A DNA stretch of 64,000 nt from Dyadobacter linearis (GCF_907165045.1 NZ_CAJRAU010000002.1:434001-498000), one strand, 5' to 3'. Shown: positions 42,765 through 52,492, counted from the stretch's first letter. Notes: generated from the sequence alone by a model not told the origin. Numbers and translations are program-made.

Positions 42765-43379
42765 ATGCACATTGCAATCATCGGGAATATCGGTGCCGGA
42801 AAAACCACGCTGACCCAGATGCTGGGCGAATATTATAAGTGGGATGTGATGTACGAGGCCGTGGAAGGTAATCCATATCTCGCTGATTTTTACCAGGATA
42901 TGGATCGCTGGGCATTCAATTTGCAGATATTTTTCCTGAACAGCCGTTTCGCGCAGGTGCAGCAGATCCGCGCTACCACTTACGCCACGATCATCCAGGA
43001 CCGCACTATTTACGAGGACGCGTACATTTTTGCAAGAAATTTATATGAATCGGGTGTGATGACCGAGCGCGATTATCAGACTTACCAGCTTCTTTTTAAG
43101 TCTATTATCAACACCGTTTCCCAGCCAGACCTACTGATTTATCTCAAAGCAGATATTCCAAAACTTGTTTCGCAGATCAAAAAACGCGGAAGGAAGTTCG
43201 AAGAAGATATTTCAACAGAATACCTATCTAACCTCAACCACTACTACGAGGATTTTGCGAAGCATTACGACCACGGGAAGATCATAGAAATTGATGTGAA
43301 CCAAATGGATTTTGCCGCCAATCCGGAAGATTTCAATGCAATTGTCGCGTTGCTGAATAAGGAGCTTTTTTATATTTAA
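42765..43379 (+). CDS. Deoxynucleoside kinase (dGK/dAK family)
   Basis: A 204-residue kinase of the deoxyadenosine/deoxyguanosine kinase family. The P-loop is GNIGAGKTTLTQML at residues 7-20, YEAVEGNPYLADFY supplies the substrate Glu, IQDRTIYEDAYIFARNLYESG the DR motif, and LLIYLKADIPKLVSQIKKRGR the lid-side Arg cluster. It phosphorylates purine deoxynucleosides with ATP in the salvage pathway. It may work against the deoxyribonucleotidase at 24532 to balance dNTP pools; that is an inference. The gene is monocistronic with a predicted -7 box upstream, and ends 3 bases before the convergent hypothetical gene. Confidence 0.92.
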   Translation: MHIAIIGNIGAGKTTLTQMLGEYYKWDVMYEAVEGNPYLADFYQDMDRWAFNLQIFFLNSRFAQVQQIRATTYATIIQDRTIYEDAYIFARNLYESGVMTERDYQTYQLLFKSIINTVSQPDLLIYLKADIPKLVSQIKKRGRKFEEDISTEYLSNLNHYYEDFAKHYDHGKIIEIDVNQMDFAANPEDFNAIVALLNKELFYI

Positions 43380-43382
43380 TGG

Positions 43383-43865
43383 CTATTTCAGACAGCCCAA
43401 TGCTTTACGGATCAGGTTGTTGCTGGATGCGCTGACAATAAAAATGCGTTTTTCCTCCGGCAGAATGATCTCTATTTTTTCCGTTCCCCGCATTTTTAGT
43501 ATTTCTTTCGGCGTAAGTGGCGAAGTGAGTGTGAATGCAGTAAACCAGCGGCTGCGGTCGGAGGAAGTGGTGAAAAGTGAAAAGTTGCCCGTGCTGGAAA
43601 TAAAGCGTATTTCTGTGAACATCCTGGCGTGAAATACCAGATCAAGGTCCGTGTTATGGTAACTAAAAAGCCGCTCTTCGCCTGTGCGTGAAAGTGTCAG
43701 GTATTCGCTTTTTCCCTTCAAAGGAATTTCGTGGTAATGCACTTTCTGATCGTTGGACTCACTGATTTTCTCTTTGCACTGTCCGGAAGCAGAAAAACAG
43801 ACAAAAATCAGCAGAAAGGCAGTGAAAAAGGGTAGGATCTTGTTGAGGTAAAATTGTCTTTTCAA
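43383..43865 (-). CDS. Hypothetical exported protein
   Basis: A 160-residue protein that I do not recognise. It has a convincing signal peptide (LNKILPFFTAFLLIFVCFSA, cleavage near SGQ) and a mature part of mixed strands (EYLTLSRTGEERLFSYHN, LVFHARMFTEIRFI, SRWFTAFTLTSPLTP, KIEIILPEEKRIFIVS). The frame has no ATG at its 5' end, so TTG at 43865 is the likely start. One Cys near the mature N-terminus and one near the C-terminus could pair. It lies between a kinase gene and tRNA-Leu, with no functional context. Confidence 0.65.
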   Translation of the reverse strand: MKRQFYLNKILPFFTAFLLIFVCFSASGQCKEKISESNDQKVHYHEIPLKGKSEYLTLSRTGEERLFSYHNTDLDLVFHARMFTEIRFISSTGNFSLFTTSSDRSRWFTAFTLTSPLTPKEILKMRGTEKIEIILPEEKRIFIVSASSNNLIRKALGCLK

Positions 43866-43985
43866 ACGATTCAGTGTTGAGTAGAATTTGCAAACAGGAT
43901 TTAAATATAGACCCTAAACTCGACCCAAGCAACTAATGCTAAGCTTTTTACGGCAGGGAATTTCTACAAGAAATGAAAATAAAAA

Positions 43986-44014
43986 AAAGTGCGTTGATCG
44001 CTCAAACGCACTTT
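43986..44014 (-). terminator. Terminator after tRNA-Leu
   Basis: AAAGTGCGTT and AACGCACTTT form a 10-bp stem around a 9-base loop. On the minus strand a run of T residues follows, complementary to the A run at 43977-43988. It lies 9 bases from the tRNA 3' end. Confidence 0.85.
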
Positions 44015-44022
44015 ATCGACTG

Positions 44023-44106
44023 TGACCAGAAGGAGAGTCGAACTCCTATACCCAAACGGGCACTACCCCCTCAAAGTAGCGTGTCTACCAATTCCACCAC
44101 CTGGCC
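44023..44106 (-). tRNA. tRNA-Leu (GAG)
   Basis: The minus strand folds as a class II tRNA of 84 nt. The acceptor stem is GGCCAGG with TCTGGTC, followed by discriminator A. The D-arm GTGGAATTGGTAGACAC is the usual leucine type. The anticodon stem CTACT/GGTAG holds loop TTGAGGG, giving anticodon GAG. A long variable arm (GTGCCCGTTTGGGTAT) and the T-arm AGGAGTTCGACTCTCCT follow. CCA is not encoded. GAG reads CUC and CUU leucine codons. Confidence 0.95.
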
Positions 44107-44178
44107 GCTATTTGGTTGCAAAAGTAATATTTAAATAATACCTCGCAAGCACGATTTTGAGGTTTTTTGGGAAAGATC

Positions 44179-45480
44179 TTAATTCTTCACGGCTGGCCGC
44201 GGCAAATTAATCGGCTCCACCAATGCATTCAGCGTATAAACAATATTGCCGCCTTTGATTGTCGCCTCAGTTTCAAACCGTTGCTTCCCTTCTATCTTTC
44301 CATCGCGCGCATAAAATCCAAATTTCCCCTTCCGCAGGTTCAGCACAGCAATATCAGCAACAGCGCCGACCGACAAATGCCCGAGATCCTCCCGTTTGAT
44401 CTCCTTCGCCGGGTTCCAGGTACTCGCGCCGATCACACTTTTCAGGTCCATTCCCATCGCCATGAAAAAAGACATGATATTGTTCATATCCTTCATCGGG
44501 CCATTCATGCTGGTAATATGGTGATCGCTGCTGATGGAATTGGGGTAAAATCCCTGCTTGATCGCAGGCTGTCCCTGAGCCAGCAGAAAGCTGGCGCCGC
44601 CGAAACCAACGTCGAAAATCACGCCTTTTTTCTGCGCCTCGATCACGTAAGGCTTTACTTTGTTAGTCGAAATGTCAACAAGTGATTCCCTTCCCTTCGG
44701 ACTATTACTGCTGTTTCCACCAAAACAATGCGTGTAAATATCTCCTTTACGGAATTTTTTCAGAAACAATTCTTCCAATGGCAGATAGGGATCCGAACTG
44801 CCGAAATCGACCATAACCGGAATGTTTGCCGGCGATGCAGCCTCAATCGCGCGATCGGTTGGAGTCCAGTCGTGCCCGCTGAAATGCGCCAGTTTTACGC
44901 CTACTATCTGCTCGGGATACTTTTTGGCCATTTCCGCTGTTTTCGCAGCGTCCATTTCTTCCAGGCTATTTTCAAATTTCCCGCCCGCCATTCCTTCGCC
45001 AACGATATTCAGCATAGCCAGCACGCGCGTTTTCGATAAGTCGATAGTTTGCGCCTTGAAAGTTTCGAAAGTTTTCCACCCCGAGCTGCCCGCATCCACC
45101 ACGGTAGTAACGCCCGACCTGAATGTAAATCCGTCAGGCTGCAACCCGGCCGGGCCATTTCGGTAAGTACCTTTCAAATCCGTTCCCCAGAAATAATGGA
45201 CGTGAATATCGATCAGGCCGGGCGTCACATACATTCCTTTCGCATCGACTACCTGGACAGCCAGCTTCGGGTCAATATCTTTTGCAACCAGCGCAATCTT
45301 TCCGTCAGTTCCGCCCAGAGTACCTTCCACAGCGATATCCAAAATACCGTCAATATTATTTTTAGGATCGATCACGTGGCCGCCTTTGATAATAATGCTG
45401 TATTTAGGTTGCTGCTGCGCCTGCAAGGGTTCGCAGAAAAAGAAAAGTAAAATGAGATATCGTAGACAATTCAGATTCAT
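44179..45480 (-). CDS. Exported amidohydrolase/deacetylase-family metallohydrolase
   Basis: A 433-residue protein with a signal peptide (LRYLILLFFFCEPLQAQ). The mature enzyme has the dihydroorotase-like amidohydrolase fold: YSIIIKGGHVIDPKNN at the start, the metal pair His in GLIDIHVHYFWG, the bridging Lys in GVKLAHFSGHDW, a later His in YTHCFGG, and the metal Asp in SISSDHHIT. The sequence resembles the amidohydrolase/deacetylase group rather than pyrimidine enzymes. It would hydrolyse an amide or acetyl-amino compound in the periplasm; the substrate is unknown. It appears to stand alone, downstream of no other gene on its strand. Confidence 0.87.
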   Translation of the reverse strand: MNLNCLRYLILLFFFCEPLQAQQQPKYSIIIKGGHVIDPKNNIDGILDIAVEGTLGGTDGKIALVAKDIDPKLAVQVVDAKGMYVTPGLIDIHVHYFWGTDLKGTYRNGPAGLQPDGFTFRSGVTTVVDAGSSGWKTFETFKAQTIDLSKTRVLAMLNIVGEGMAGGKFENSLEEMDAAKTAEMAKKYPEQIVGVKLAHFSGHDWTPTDRAIEAASPANIPVMVDFGSSDPYLPLEELFLKKFRKGDIYTHCFGGNSSNSPKGRESLVDISTNKVKPYVIEAQKKGVIFDVGFGGASFLLAQGQPAIKQGFYPNSISSDHHITSMNGPMKDMNNIMSFFMAMGMDLKSVIGASTWNPAKEIKREDLGHLSVGAVADIAVLNLRKGKFGFYARDGKIEGKQRFETEATIKGGNIVYTLNALVEPINLPRPAVKN

Positions 45481-45702
45481 AGTTTTTAATAGGTTTAGGA
45501 ATATAAAAATGCGGCATTAGCGCTGAATGCGCAATTTAATGGATGTGAAGATTAAAATGAGAGAAATATTTTACTGCTGAAATGCTGAATCTTTAATTTC
45601 TTTTTTCAACTCGTGTCCTGTTTTGTGAATCTCGTTTGTATTAGGTTTAACCAGTGCGGTTAGTGCTGGTCTACAAAACACTACAGTTTCATCTCTAACA
45701 AA

Positions 45703-46062
45703 ATGAACATGGAAGAATACCTGATTTTAATGCGCCTCGACCTGTTGACCAAGGAAGCACAACCTTCGCCCGAACAATTGCAGGAATTTATGAAAATGTA
45801 CAATGACTGGGTCGGCGGAATCGCCGCGCAGGACAAATTTATCGGCGGGAAGGGACTTTCGACCGAAGGTAAAGTGCTCAAATCCGGCGGTATAGAAACT
45901 GACGGACCCTTCGTGGAGATCAAGGAATCGCTGGCCGGCTTCATTATGGTCAAAGCAGAAAGTCTGGAAGAAGCAACAAAAATGGCTGCCGCGTGTCCTA
46001 TCTTATTCGGAGAAGGAAACAGTGTGGAAGTAAGAAAGATCACGTCCGTGCATGAAAAGTAG
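45703..46062 (+). CDS. YCII-domain (DGPF) protein
   Basis: A 119-residue protein of the YCII/DGPF family: EEYLILMRLDLLTKEAQP, then the hallmark GIETDGPFVEIKESLAGF and a closing ferredoxin-like beta strand region ending KITSVHEK. YCII proteins are dimeric alpha-beta barrels of unknown activity. This one overlaps the start of an ECF sigma-factor gene by 11 bases, the arrangement typical of the ECF42 group, in which a DGPF protein is encoded with the sigma factor. It is likely produced from the same transcript and may be a target or partner of the sigma factor. Confidence 0.92.
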   Translation: MNMEEYLILMRLDLLTKEAQPSPEQLQEFMKMYNDWVGGIAAQDKFIGGKGLSTEGKVLKSGGIETDGPFVEIKESLAGFIMVKAESLEEATKMAAACPILFGEGNSVEVRKITSVHEK

Positions 46063-47269
46063 CAACCTGATCCCGCATTTGTTCCGAACCGAATACCGCA
46101 AAATCGTCTCGGTACTTTGCCGGCGGTTCGGGTTTCGACAAATTGAAATTGCGGAGGATATTGCAAGCGAAACTTTTCTGGTAGCGGCGCAGGCCTGGGG
46201 CATTGAGGGAGTACCGCCGAATCCAGTGGGCTGGCTTTATCAGGTTGCTAAAAACAAATCAAAGAACTACCTGCAACGAGGCGCAACTTTCGACATGAAA
46301 GTTGCGCCAGTTCTTGACATTAACATCCAGGACGATTCTCAAACCGAGATAGATTTGTCGCCCAACAACATCAATGACAGCCAGTTGCAAATGATTTTTG
46401 CGATTTGTAAGCCTGTCATTTCTTCCGAAGCGCAAATCGGATTGTCGCTGCGAATATTATGCGGTTTCGGAATAGGCGAGATCGCCGATGCGTTCAATAC
46501 GAGCAAAGACGTGATCAACAAACGTCTGACGCGCGCCAAAGAGAAGCTCAGGGAGCACAATATTCAGATCGAAATGCCCGAACCAGAATTGATCGAGGGC
46601 CGGCTCGATTCGGTTTTGCTGACCATTTATCTGGTTTTTAATGAAGGATATTATTCTCAAAGTCAGAACAAAATATTGCGGAAGGAGCTTTGTCTGGAAG
46701 CTATGCGGCTTTGCACGATGCTGATCGAAAGTACGCTGACCAATACGCCCAAAGTAAACGCGCTACTCGCATTGATGTGTTTTCACGCTTCCCGGTTTGA
46801 TGCGCGCACCGATGAAACCGGAGAGCTTATTTTGTATGATGAACAGGATACTCAACTCTGGAACAGTGACTTAATCAGTAAAGGAGCCTATTTTTTAAAC
46901 CAAGCAAAAGGCGGAACCCATTTGTCGCGCTATCACCTTGAAGCCGGTATCGCTTTCTTGCACACACAAAAAGAAGATACACAGGAAAAATGGGAACAGA
47001 TCCTGCAATACTATAACCTGTTGCTGCAAATCCAATATTCACCTGCCGCCGCCCTCAACCGCACGTACGCACTTTACAAAGCCCGGGGCGCCGACCCCGC
47101 TATCGGGGAAGCTGAAAAGCTTAAATTGACCGGTAACCGTTTCTATTATTTGTTATTGGCAGAACTACACAAAGAAGCCGATCCGGCCAAATCCACTCAA
47201 TATCTGGAAAACGCACTTTCTCTGGCCAGTACCGAGGCAGAAAAGCGCGCAATCGGCCGACGTCGGTAA
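46052..47269 (+). CDS. ECF42-like RNA polymerase sigma factor
   Basis: A 405-residue extracytoplasmic-function sigma factor with a long C-terminal extension. Region 2 (LFRTEYRKIVSVLCRRFG, AEDIASETFLVAAQAW, NPVGWLYQVAKNKS) and region 4 (SLRILCGFGIGEIADAF, KDVINKRLTRAKEKL) are followed by about 210 residues with helical-repeat character (LYLVFNEGYYSQ-like IYLVFNEGYY, LLALMCFHASRFDAR, YHLEAGIAFLH, SPAAALNRTYALYKARG). This matches the ECF42 group, whose regulation is thought to use the C-terminal TPR-like extension rather than an anti-sigma factor. It overlaps the YCII gene by 11 bases; no anti-sigma gene is nearby. Confidence 0.9.
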   Translation: MKSSNLIPHLFRTEYRKIVSVLCRRFGFRQIEIAEDIASETFLVAAQAWGIEGVPPNPVGWLYQVAKNKSKNYLQRGATFDMKVAPVLDINIQDDSQTEIDLSPNNINDSQLQMIFAICKPVISSEAQIGLSLRILCGFGIGEIADAFNTSKDVINKRLTRAKEKLREHNIQIEMPEPELIEGRLDSVLLTIYLVFNEGYYSQSQNKILRKELCLEAMRLCTMLIESTLTNTPKVNALLALMCFHASRFDARTDETGELILYDEQDTQLWNSDLISKGAYFLNQAKGGTHLSRYHLEAGIAFLHTQKEDTQEKWEQILQYYNLLLQIQYSPAAALNRTYALYKARGADPAIGEAEKLKLTGNRFYYLLLAELHKEADPAKSTQYLENALSLASTEAEKRAIGRRR

Positions 47270-47553
47270 TGTGGTCCGAAATATTGCCATAATCCAATTT
47301 TCCTAAAAGTTTCAGGTCTCTTTCTTCTCTTTGCGATAGCGTAAGATTGTGTCCATTAAACACTTTCTTATTTTTTCGAATATTTGTTTTTATACACTGC
47401 AATCGTTCCCGGTATCGTTTGCAAAAATAAAAATTAGAAAGTACTTGCTTACTAGAACCGCCTCAAATAGACTTGAACATGGTTTAAATTGTATTTTATC
47501 AATTTACAACTGACATATTATTTAAATAATGATATTTTAAATAGCTCAGTTAC
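47270..47553. other. Intergenic region upstream of the utilisation locus
   Basis: Between the sigma-factor gene and susC there are 284 AT-rich bases with no recognised gene. They must hold the promoter of the SusC/SusD operon. No exact TTTG/TAnnTTTG pair was found, so control by a specific regulator is possible. Confidence 0.4.
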
Positions 47554-50500
47554 ATGTCAAGGAAATTTCTACTTACCTTATTCCTGCTGTGCATTGCACT
47601 GTGCGGGAAAGCGCAGACGAGACAGCTCAGCGGTACAGTAACTGACGGAGGATCGAAAGAGCCGCTGCCGGGCGTGTCGGTGCTGGTAGCTGGTTCTAAC
47701 ACGGGTACAATTACGAATGCCGAAGGGAAATTTACCCTGAATGTACCTGCACAGGGCCGCTCAGTCGTGATCAGTTACGTAGGTTTCACCAGTCAGACCA
47801 TCGAAATTGGAAAGCAAACCGCGCTTAATATTACCCTGGAACCAGACGTGAAAGCGCTGGAAGATGTGGTGGTAGTAGGTTATGGCGAGCAGAAAAGGTC
47901 GCACCTCACGGGCGCTGTCGGTACGGTGCGGGTAAAGGAAATTGACGAGCTGCCGGTAGGGGATATCTCTTCCGCATTGGTGGGGAAATTGCCCGGTGTA
48001 AATATAACAGGCGGTACTTCTCGGCCTGGAAATCAGGCGTCTATCGTAATCCGTAACCCGCCGGCTGCCTCCAAGGATGGTGGTTCAAGTGCTCCGTTAT
48101 ATGTAATCGACGATGTGGTACGGACAGAAGCCGATTTCAGGCTGCTGGATGCATCCGAGATCGAAAGCTTTTCGGTTTTGAAAGACGGAGCGGCCGCCGT
48201 ATATGGTGCGCGGGCAGCACTTGGTGTGATTGTCGTTCGTACCAAGAGAGGAAAATCCGGGAAACCGCAGATCAGTTACAGCGGTACTGTGGGTTCTTCC
48301 GATGCGGCTTATGAATCGAAAATGATGAACGGTGTGCAGCTCGCTACTTACCTCAACGATTATAATACAACCCGCGGTTTACAGCCCGACAATGCGGAAT
48401 TCTATTCGCCGGATGAGCTGGAACATTTTCGTAAAAACAACTATAACTGGTATGATATGGCGTGGAAACCGTCGCTCAATATGCGGCACACGGTCAATAT
48501 CAGCGGCGGTTCCGAAAAAGCCACTTTCTACGCGGGCGCGGCCTATTATTACCAGAATGGAAATGTAGAAAAGATCGACTACAAAAAATGGAATTTCCGG
48601 GCAAGTACCGATGTGAATGTGACCAAAAATATCAAAGCTGGGCTGGGCGTGAGTGGTAATCTGTCTGATAATAAGCTATTTTACCTCAAACAAGGCGGCG
48701 AGAATGCAGAAAAGGATGTTACCAATTTGCTCAATACTCCCCAGTTTATCCCGCCTTATGTAGACGGTCTGCCGGTATTGCTGCCGGGCGGATCGGGCAC
48801 GACGGGCTTTCATTTCTTTGAAGCGCAGCGACTGAATAACTACACGCGGGCCAGAAATGTAGTTTTAAATATTAATGCATATCTCGAAGTGAATATCCCT
48901 TTCATCCCCGGACTGAAAGCGAAAGCGATTTACAACCGGAACCTAGGTAATGATTGGGGAAAGCAATATGGTACGTTTTATAAAGGGTACGGATTCTCGA
49001 TGCAGGGTGAGAACAGGCACATTTACGGCGGTACACCCAACCCGCCAACGATGATCAAAAATGCTGATCTGCTGCGCTTTAACCCAGGCTATACCGACGC
49101 TTATCAGTTCAATTTCAACCTGAACTACAACCGGGATTTCGGCCGCCATTCCATAGGGGTTCTGGCGCTGATCGAGCAGTCTGAGACTTATGCCGAGAGT
49201 ATTGCTGCTTCCAAGGAAGGGATTTTTGATGGGGGAAATGATTACCTGATGTCGGCACTCGGTGTCAAGGATATTGGGCCCAATCTGGCGAATGAAGGCG
49301 GTGTTCAGTCTTATGTAGGTCGGGTCAATTATAGTTTTGCGGATAAATATCTCTTCGAATTCTCCTTCCGCCGCGACGCTTCTACCAAGTTTGCACCCGA
49401 ATATCGCTGGGGTACTTTTCCAAGTTTTTCTGCGGGCTGGGTGATTTCGGAAGAGGGTTTTTTCAAAAGTAAAGTACCTTTTGTTGATTTTCTGAAACTG
49501 CGCGCTTCAATAGGTTTTCTCGGTGGCGACCGCACAGCGGCCTGGCAATGGATGCAGCGTTATACCCCGCAGGCTTCAAATGGAGCTGTTTTTGGTGGAA
49601 ACAGTGGCCGCGCTGTCGGTATTAAACTGGAAAAGCTACCCAACTACATGGGCCGCTGGGACGACGTGACAAAGAAAAATATCGGGCTCGACGCTTCATT
49701 TCTGAACAGCAGGTTATCAGCCGGATTTGACATTTACCACGATCACGGTTACAACTTATTGACCACACTTTCGGCCTCCGTTCCGCTCACGATCGGCTCG
49801 GCAATGCCCGCTGAAAACTATGCGACCATTAACACATTCGGAACCGAAATCTCATTGGGCTGGAAAGATAAGATCGGTAAAGACCTTGCATACAATGTGG
49901 GCGGTTTCCTCGCCTGGAACGATAACAAGAATATAGTAGTCGACGTAGAGCCTTTGAACGTGGGCACCTGGCGCGACCCGACCGGCCGTTCCAGTGACAT
50001 GGGCGTGCAGGGTTATCATTATCTGGGCATGTTCCGTTCCCAGCAGGAAGTGGATGCGTTTCTGGAAACGGCACCGGACTATACCATTTTTGGAACAGCT
50101 CCAAAACCCGGAATGCTTTACTACAAGGATATTCGCGGACCGCGCCAGGCAGACGGAACGTACAGCGGCCCCGACGGGAAAATCACGGAAGAGGACCTGG
50201 ATTGGCTCACGCATAAAGAAAGCAATCACTACAATTTCGGATTTTCGCTCGGTTTCAATTACCGCGGATTCAGTCTGGATATGGTCACTGCGGGTTCATT
50301 TGGCGGCCAGGCTGTCGTAGAAGGCGACGCCCGCAAACGTGCGACCACGCAGGTTTCTAGGCCCGTTTTCTGGAACGACCATTACGCTGCGAATAATACC
50401 GATGCTGCTTACCCCGATCCTTTTTATGAAGATTCCTACACCGTAGTATCGTCATTCTGGTTCAGGAATTCATTTTCTTTCCGCATGAGAAGTATCAATC

Positions 50501-50682
50501 TGGCATATTCGCTCGGACAGAATATCACTAAAAAACTGGGTGTTTCCAATCTGAAAATCTACGCTGTGGGTATGAATCCGGTGAATTTTTATAATCCCTA
50601 CGATTACAAGGATGCGGTGGGAGCCTACAATACTTATCCGGTGCTGCGGACATTCTCACTCGGTTTGAACCTCACGCTTTAA
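47554..50682 (+). CDS. SusC/RagA-type TonB-dependent outer-membrane transporter
   Basis: A 1042-residue SusC-family protein. A signal peptide (FLLTLFLLCIALCGKAQT) is followed by a carboxypeptidase-regulatory-like domain (LSGTVTDGGSKEPLPGVSV), a TonB box and plug (VVVVGYGEQKRSHLTGAVG, then DIPVGD-like ELPVGDISSALVGKLPGV) and a 22-strand barrel with many aromatic strands such as NYNWYDMAWKPSLNMRH. The C-terminus YPVLRTFSLGLNLTL is the expected final strand. It forms the pore of a glycan importer energised by TonB. It is 10 bases before the susD gene. The sugar specificity is set by the locus, probably pectic. Confidence 0.95.
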   Translation: MSRKFLLTLFLLCIALCGKAQTRQLSGTVTDGGSKEPLPGVSVLVAGSNTGTITNAEGKFTLNVPAQGRSVVISYVGFTSQTIEIGKQTALNITLEPDVKALEDVVVVGYGEQKRSHLTGAVGTVRVKEIDELPVGDISSALVGKLPGVNITGGTSRPGNQASIVIRNPPAASKDGGSSAPLYVIDDVVRTEADFRLLDASEIESFSVLKDGAAAVYGARAALGVIVVRTKRGKSGKPQISYSGTVGSSDAAYESKMMNGVQLATYLNDYNTTRGLQPDNAEFYSPDELEHFRKNNYNWYDMAWKPSLNMRHTVNISGGSEKATFYAGAAYYYQNGNVEKIDYKKWNFRASTDVNVTKNIKAGLGVSGNLSDNKLFYLKQGGENAEKDVTNLLNTPQFIPPYVDGLPVLLPGGSGTTGFHFFEAQRLNNYTRARNVVLNINAYLEVNIPFIPGLKAKAIYNRNLGNDWGKQYGTFYKGYGFSMQGENRHIYGGTPNPPTMIKNADLLRFNPGYTDAYQFNFNLNYNRDFGRHSIGVLALIEQSETYAESIAASKEGIFDGGNDYLMSALGVKDIGPNLANEGGVQSYVGRVNYSFADKYLFEFSFRRDASTKFAPEYRWGTFPSFSAGWVISEEGFFKSKVPFVDFLKLRASIGFLGGDRTAAWQWMQRYTPQASNGAVFGGNSGRAVGIKLEKLPNYMGRWDDVTKKNIGLDASFLNSRLSAGFDIYHDHGYNLLTTLSASVPLTIGSAMPAENYATINTFGTEISLGWKDKIGKDLAYNVGGFLAWNDNKNIVVDVEPLNVGTWRDPTGRSSDMGVQGYHYLGMFRSQQEVDAFLETAPDYTIFGTAPKPGMLYYKDIRGPRQADGTYSGPDGKITEEDLDWLTHKESNHYNFGFSLGFNYRGFSLDMVTAGSFGGQAVVEGDARKRATTQVSRPVFWNDHYAANNTDAAYPDPFYEDSYTVVSSFWFRNSFSFRMRSINLAYSLGQNITKKLGVSNLKIYAVGMNPVNFYNPYDYKDAVGAYNTYPVLRTFSLGLNLTL

Positions 50683-50692
50683 CAGAGAAATT

Positions 50693-52447
50693 ATGAAAAT
50701 GCGTCATATTCCTATCCTATTGACTGTTTTGGCACTTTCTTCCTGTCAGGATGTGCTTGAAAAAACGGACTTATCTGCTTTCAACGAGGAGCAGGTATTC
50801 AACGATTCGCTGCTCGCGCGGGCGTACGTCGATTATGTGTACGACCAGAATCTGCCCGTTTGGCCGACTGGCGATTTCCTTAAATGCTCGGATGAAATAG
50901 CAGGCGAAACGCGCTTTTTTGAAGGTACCGTGCAGCTGAATACCGTTGTGGACTTTGGTACTGTAGTCAATGCGACCAATAATTACGGTAAGATCCGTTC
51001 TATCAACCAGTTTTTGCTCAAAACGCCCGAAGGCACATTAAGTCAGGCTTATAAAAATGAGCTCATGGCGCAGGTGACGTTCTTCCGCGCACACCGGTAT
51101 TACGAACTGGTGAGATTGTACGGCGGTGTTCCGCTGGTGCTGGAACCGCTGGAAGGGGTAGGTCAGGAAGCGAAAGATGAAGCCGCTATTCCCAGGAGTT
51201 CGACCTCCGAAAGCATTGCGCAGATTGTGAAAGATCTCGATTTTAGTATTGCCGGTTTGCCCGGAAGATGGGCCAATTCAAATGACTGGGGCCGCATTAC
51301 AAATGGCGCCGCAGCGGCTTACAAAGGGAGGATATTGCTCAACTGGGCAAGTCCGCAGTTTAACCCGCAAGATCTGCCGGAACGCTGGCAGGGTGCTTAT
51401 GATGCTAATAAACAGGCGATTGAGCTGCTTTCTGCAAATGGGTTCAGGCTGCACGATAATTTCCAAAAGTTGTGGTTTGAAGAGGCGAATAACCCGGAAG
51501 CAGTGTGGGTTACCAGCTATAATAATCTGGTCGGCGATCAGGTGAGCAAAAATCAGGGTTATGATAACAGTACCCGACCCTCTTACCTCGGCACGGCAGG
51601 TGGTTCCAATCAGCCGACCTGGGAGATCGTACAGGCTTTTCCAATGAAAAACGGAAAGAAGATTACGGAAGCAGGCTCAGGTTACAATCCACAGCTTTTT
51701 TACAAGAACCGCGATCCAAGATTCGACCAGACCATCGCATTCAACGGCGCGACCTGGCATATTAACGGAAATGCAAATTACCGTTTGTGGACCTATCTGG
51801 TTGATAATAAAACGGTTGAACAAAAAGCGACTACCACCGGATTTTACGCCAGAAAAGCGATTGACCCAAACCTGGCAACCGGAGCAGTGGTAAACAGCGG
51901 CGGCGACTGGATTGAAATAAGGTACGCCGAGGTGTTGCTCAACTTTGCAGAAGCTGCGTGCGGGATCAACAAGTTGCAAGAAGCTTACGACCAGCTCATT
52001 GCAGTCAGAAAAAGGGCAGGAATTGACGCAGGCGTCGACGGATTGTATGGTTTAAAACCAAAAATGACCCGCCCGGAAATGTTCGACGCGATTTTGTACG
52101 AAAGACAAATAGAGTTTGCATTCGAAGGAAAACGTTTCTGGGATTTGAGAAGATGGAAAAAATTCGAAACTGTTTTAAATGGCAAAACAAGAACCGGCAT
52201 TGATATAAAGCTAAAAACCAACGCCATTACAGCCCCTGATTTCGCAACCCGCCGCGACGCAATGCCACTGGATTCAGCCTACCTGCGCTATTTCGAGATT
52301 GTACCAAGAGTTTTAGACACCAAATACAAAATCAACTGGCTACCCGAGTACTACTATTTCCCAATCCCGCCCGCAGCCCTCGCCAACAATCCAAAGCTGG
52401 AACAAACAGCCGGCTGGCCCTCGGGAACGTTTGATCCTTTGAAGTAG
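50693..52447 (+). CDS. SusD/RagB-family glycan-binding lipoprotein
   Basis: A 584-residue outer-membrane lipoprotein. The signal peptide ends in a lipobox, LALSSCQD, with the lipidated Cys at residue 18. The mature SusD fold is mostly TPR-like helices: ARAYVDYVYDQNLPVWPTGD, AQVTFFRAHRYYELVRLYGGVPLVLEPL, WTRITNGAAAAYKGRILL-like GRITNGAAAAYKGRILL, and near the C-terminus LYERQIEFAFEGKRFWDLRRW and YYYFPIPPAAL. It caps the SusC barrel and binds the glycan. It is 10 bases downstream of susC and ends at a purine-rich tract before the lyase gene. Confidence 0.94.
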   Translation: MKMRHIPILLTVLALSSCQDVLEKTDLSAFNEEQVFNDSLLARAYVDYVYDQNLPVWPTGDFLKCSDEIAGETRFFEGTVQLNTVVDFGTVVNATNNYGKIRSINQFLLKTPEGTLSQAYKNELMAQVTFFRAHRYYELVRLYGGVPLVLEPLEGVGQEAKDEAAIPRSSTSESIAQIVKDLDFSIAGLPGRWANSNDWGRITNGAAAAYKGRILLNWASPQFNPQDLPERWQGAYDANKQAIELLSANGFRLHDNFQKLWFEEANNPEAVWVTSYNNLVGDQVSKNQGYDNSTRPSYLGTAGGSNQPTWEIVQAFPMKNGKKITEAGSGYNPQLFYKNRDPRFDQTIAFNGATWHINGNANYRLWTYLVDNKTVEQKATTTGFYARKAIDPNLATGAVVNSGGDWIEIRYAEVLLNFAEAACGINKLQEAYDQLIAVRKRAGIDAGVDGLYGLKPKMTRPEMFDAILYERQIEFAFEGKRFWDLRRWKKFETVLNGKTRTGIDIKLKTNAITAPDFATRRDAMPLDSAYLRYFEIVPRVLDTKYKINWLPEYYYFPIPPAALANNPKLEQTAGWPSGTFDPLK

Positions 52448-52490
52448 GGGGAGGAAAGGGAGGAGGGAGGAAGGAGGAAGGGAGGAAAAA
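52446..52490 (+). repeat. Purine-rich GGAGGAA tract between susD and lyase gene
   Basis: A 45-base run of only A and G, built from GGAGGAA and GGGAGGAA units, begins inside the susD stop codon. It shares an exact 23-base string (52465-52487) with the larger purine tract inside the coding region at 55932-56057 (55948-55970). Confidence 0.85.
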
Positions 52491-52492
52491 TT

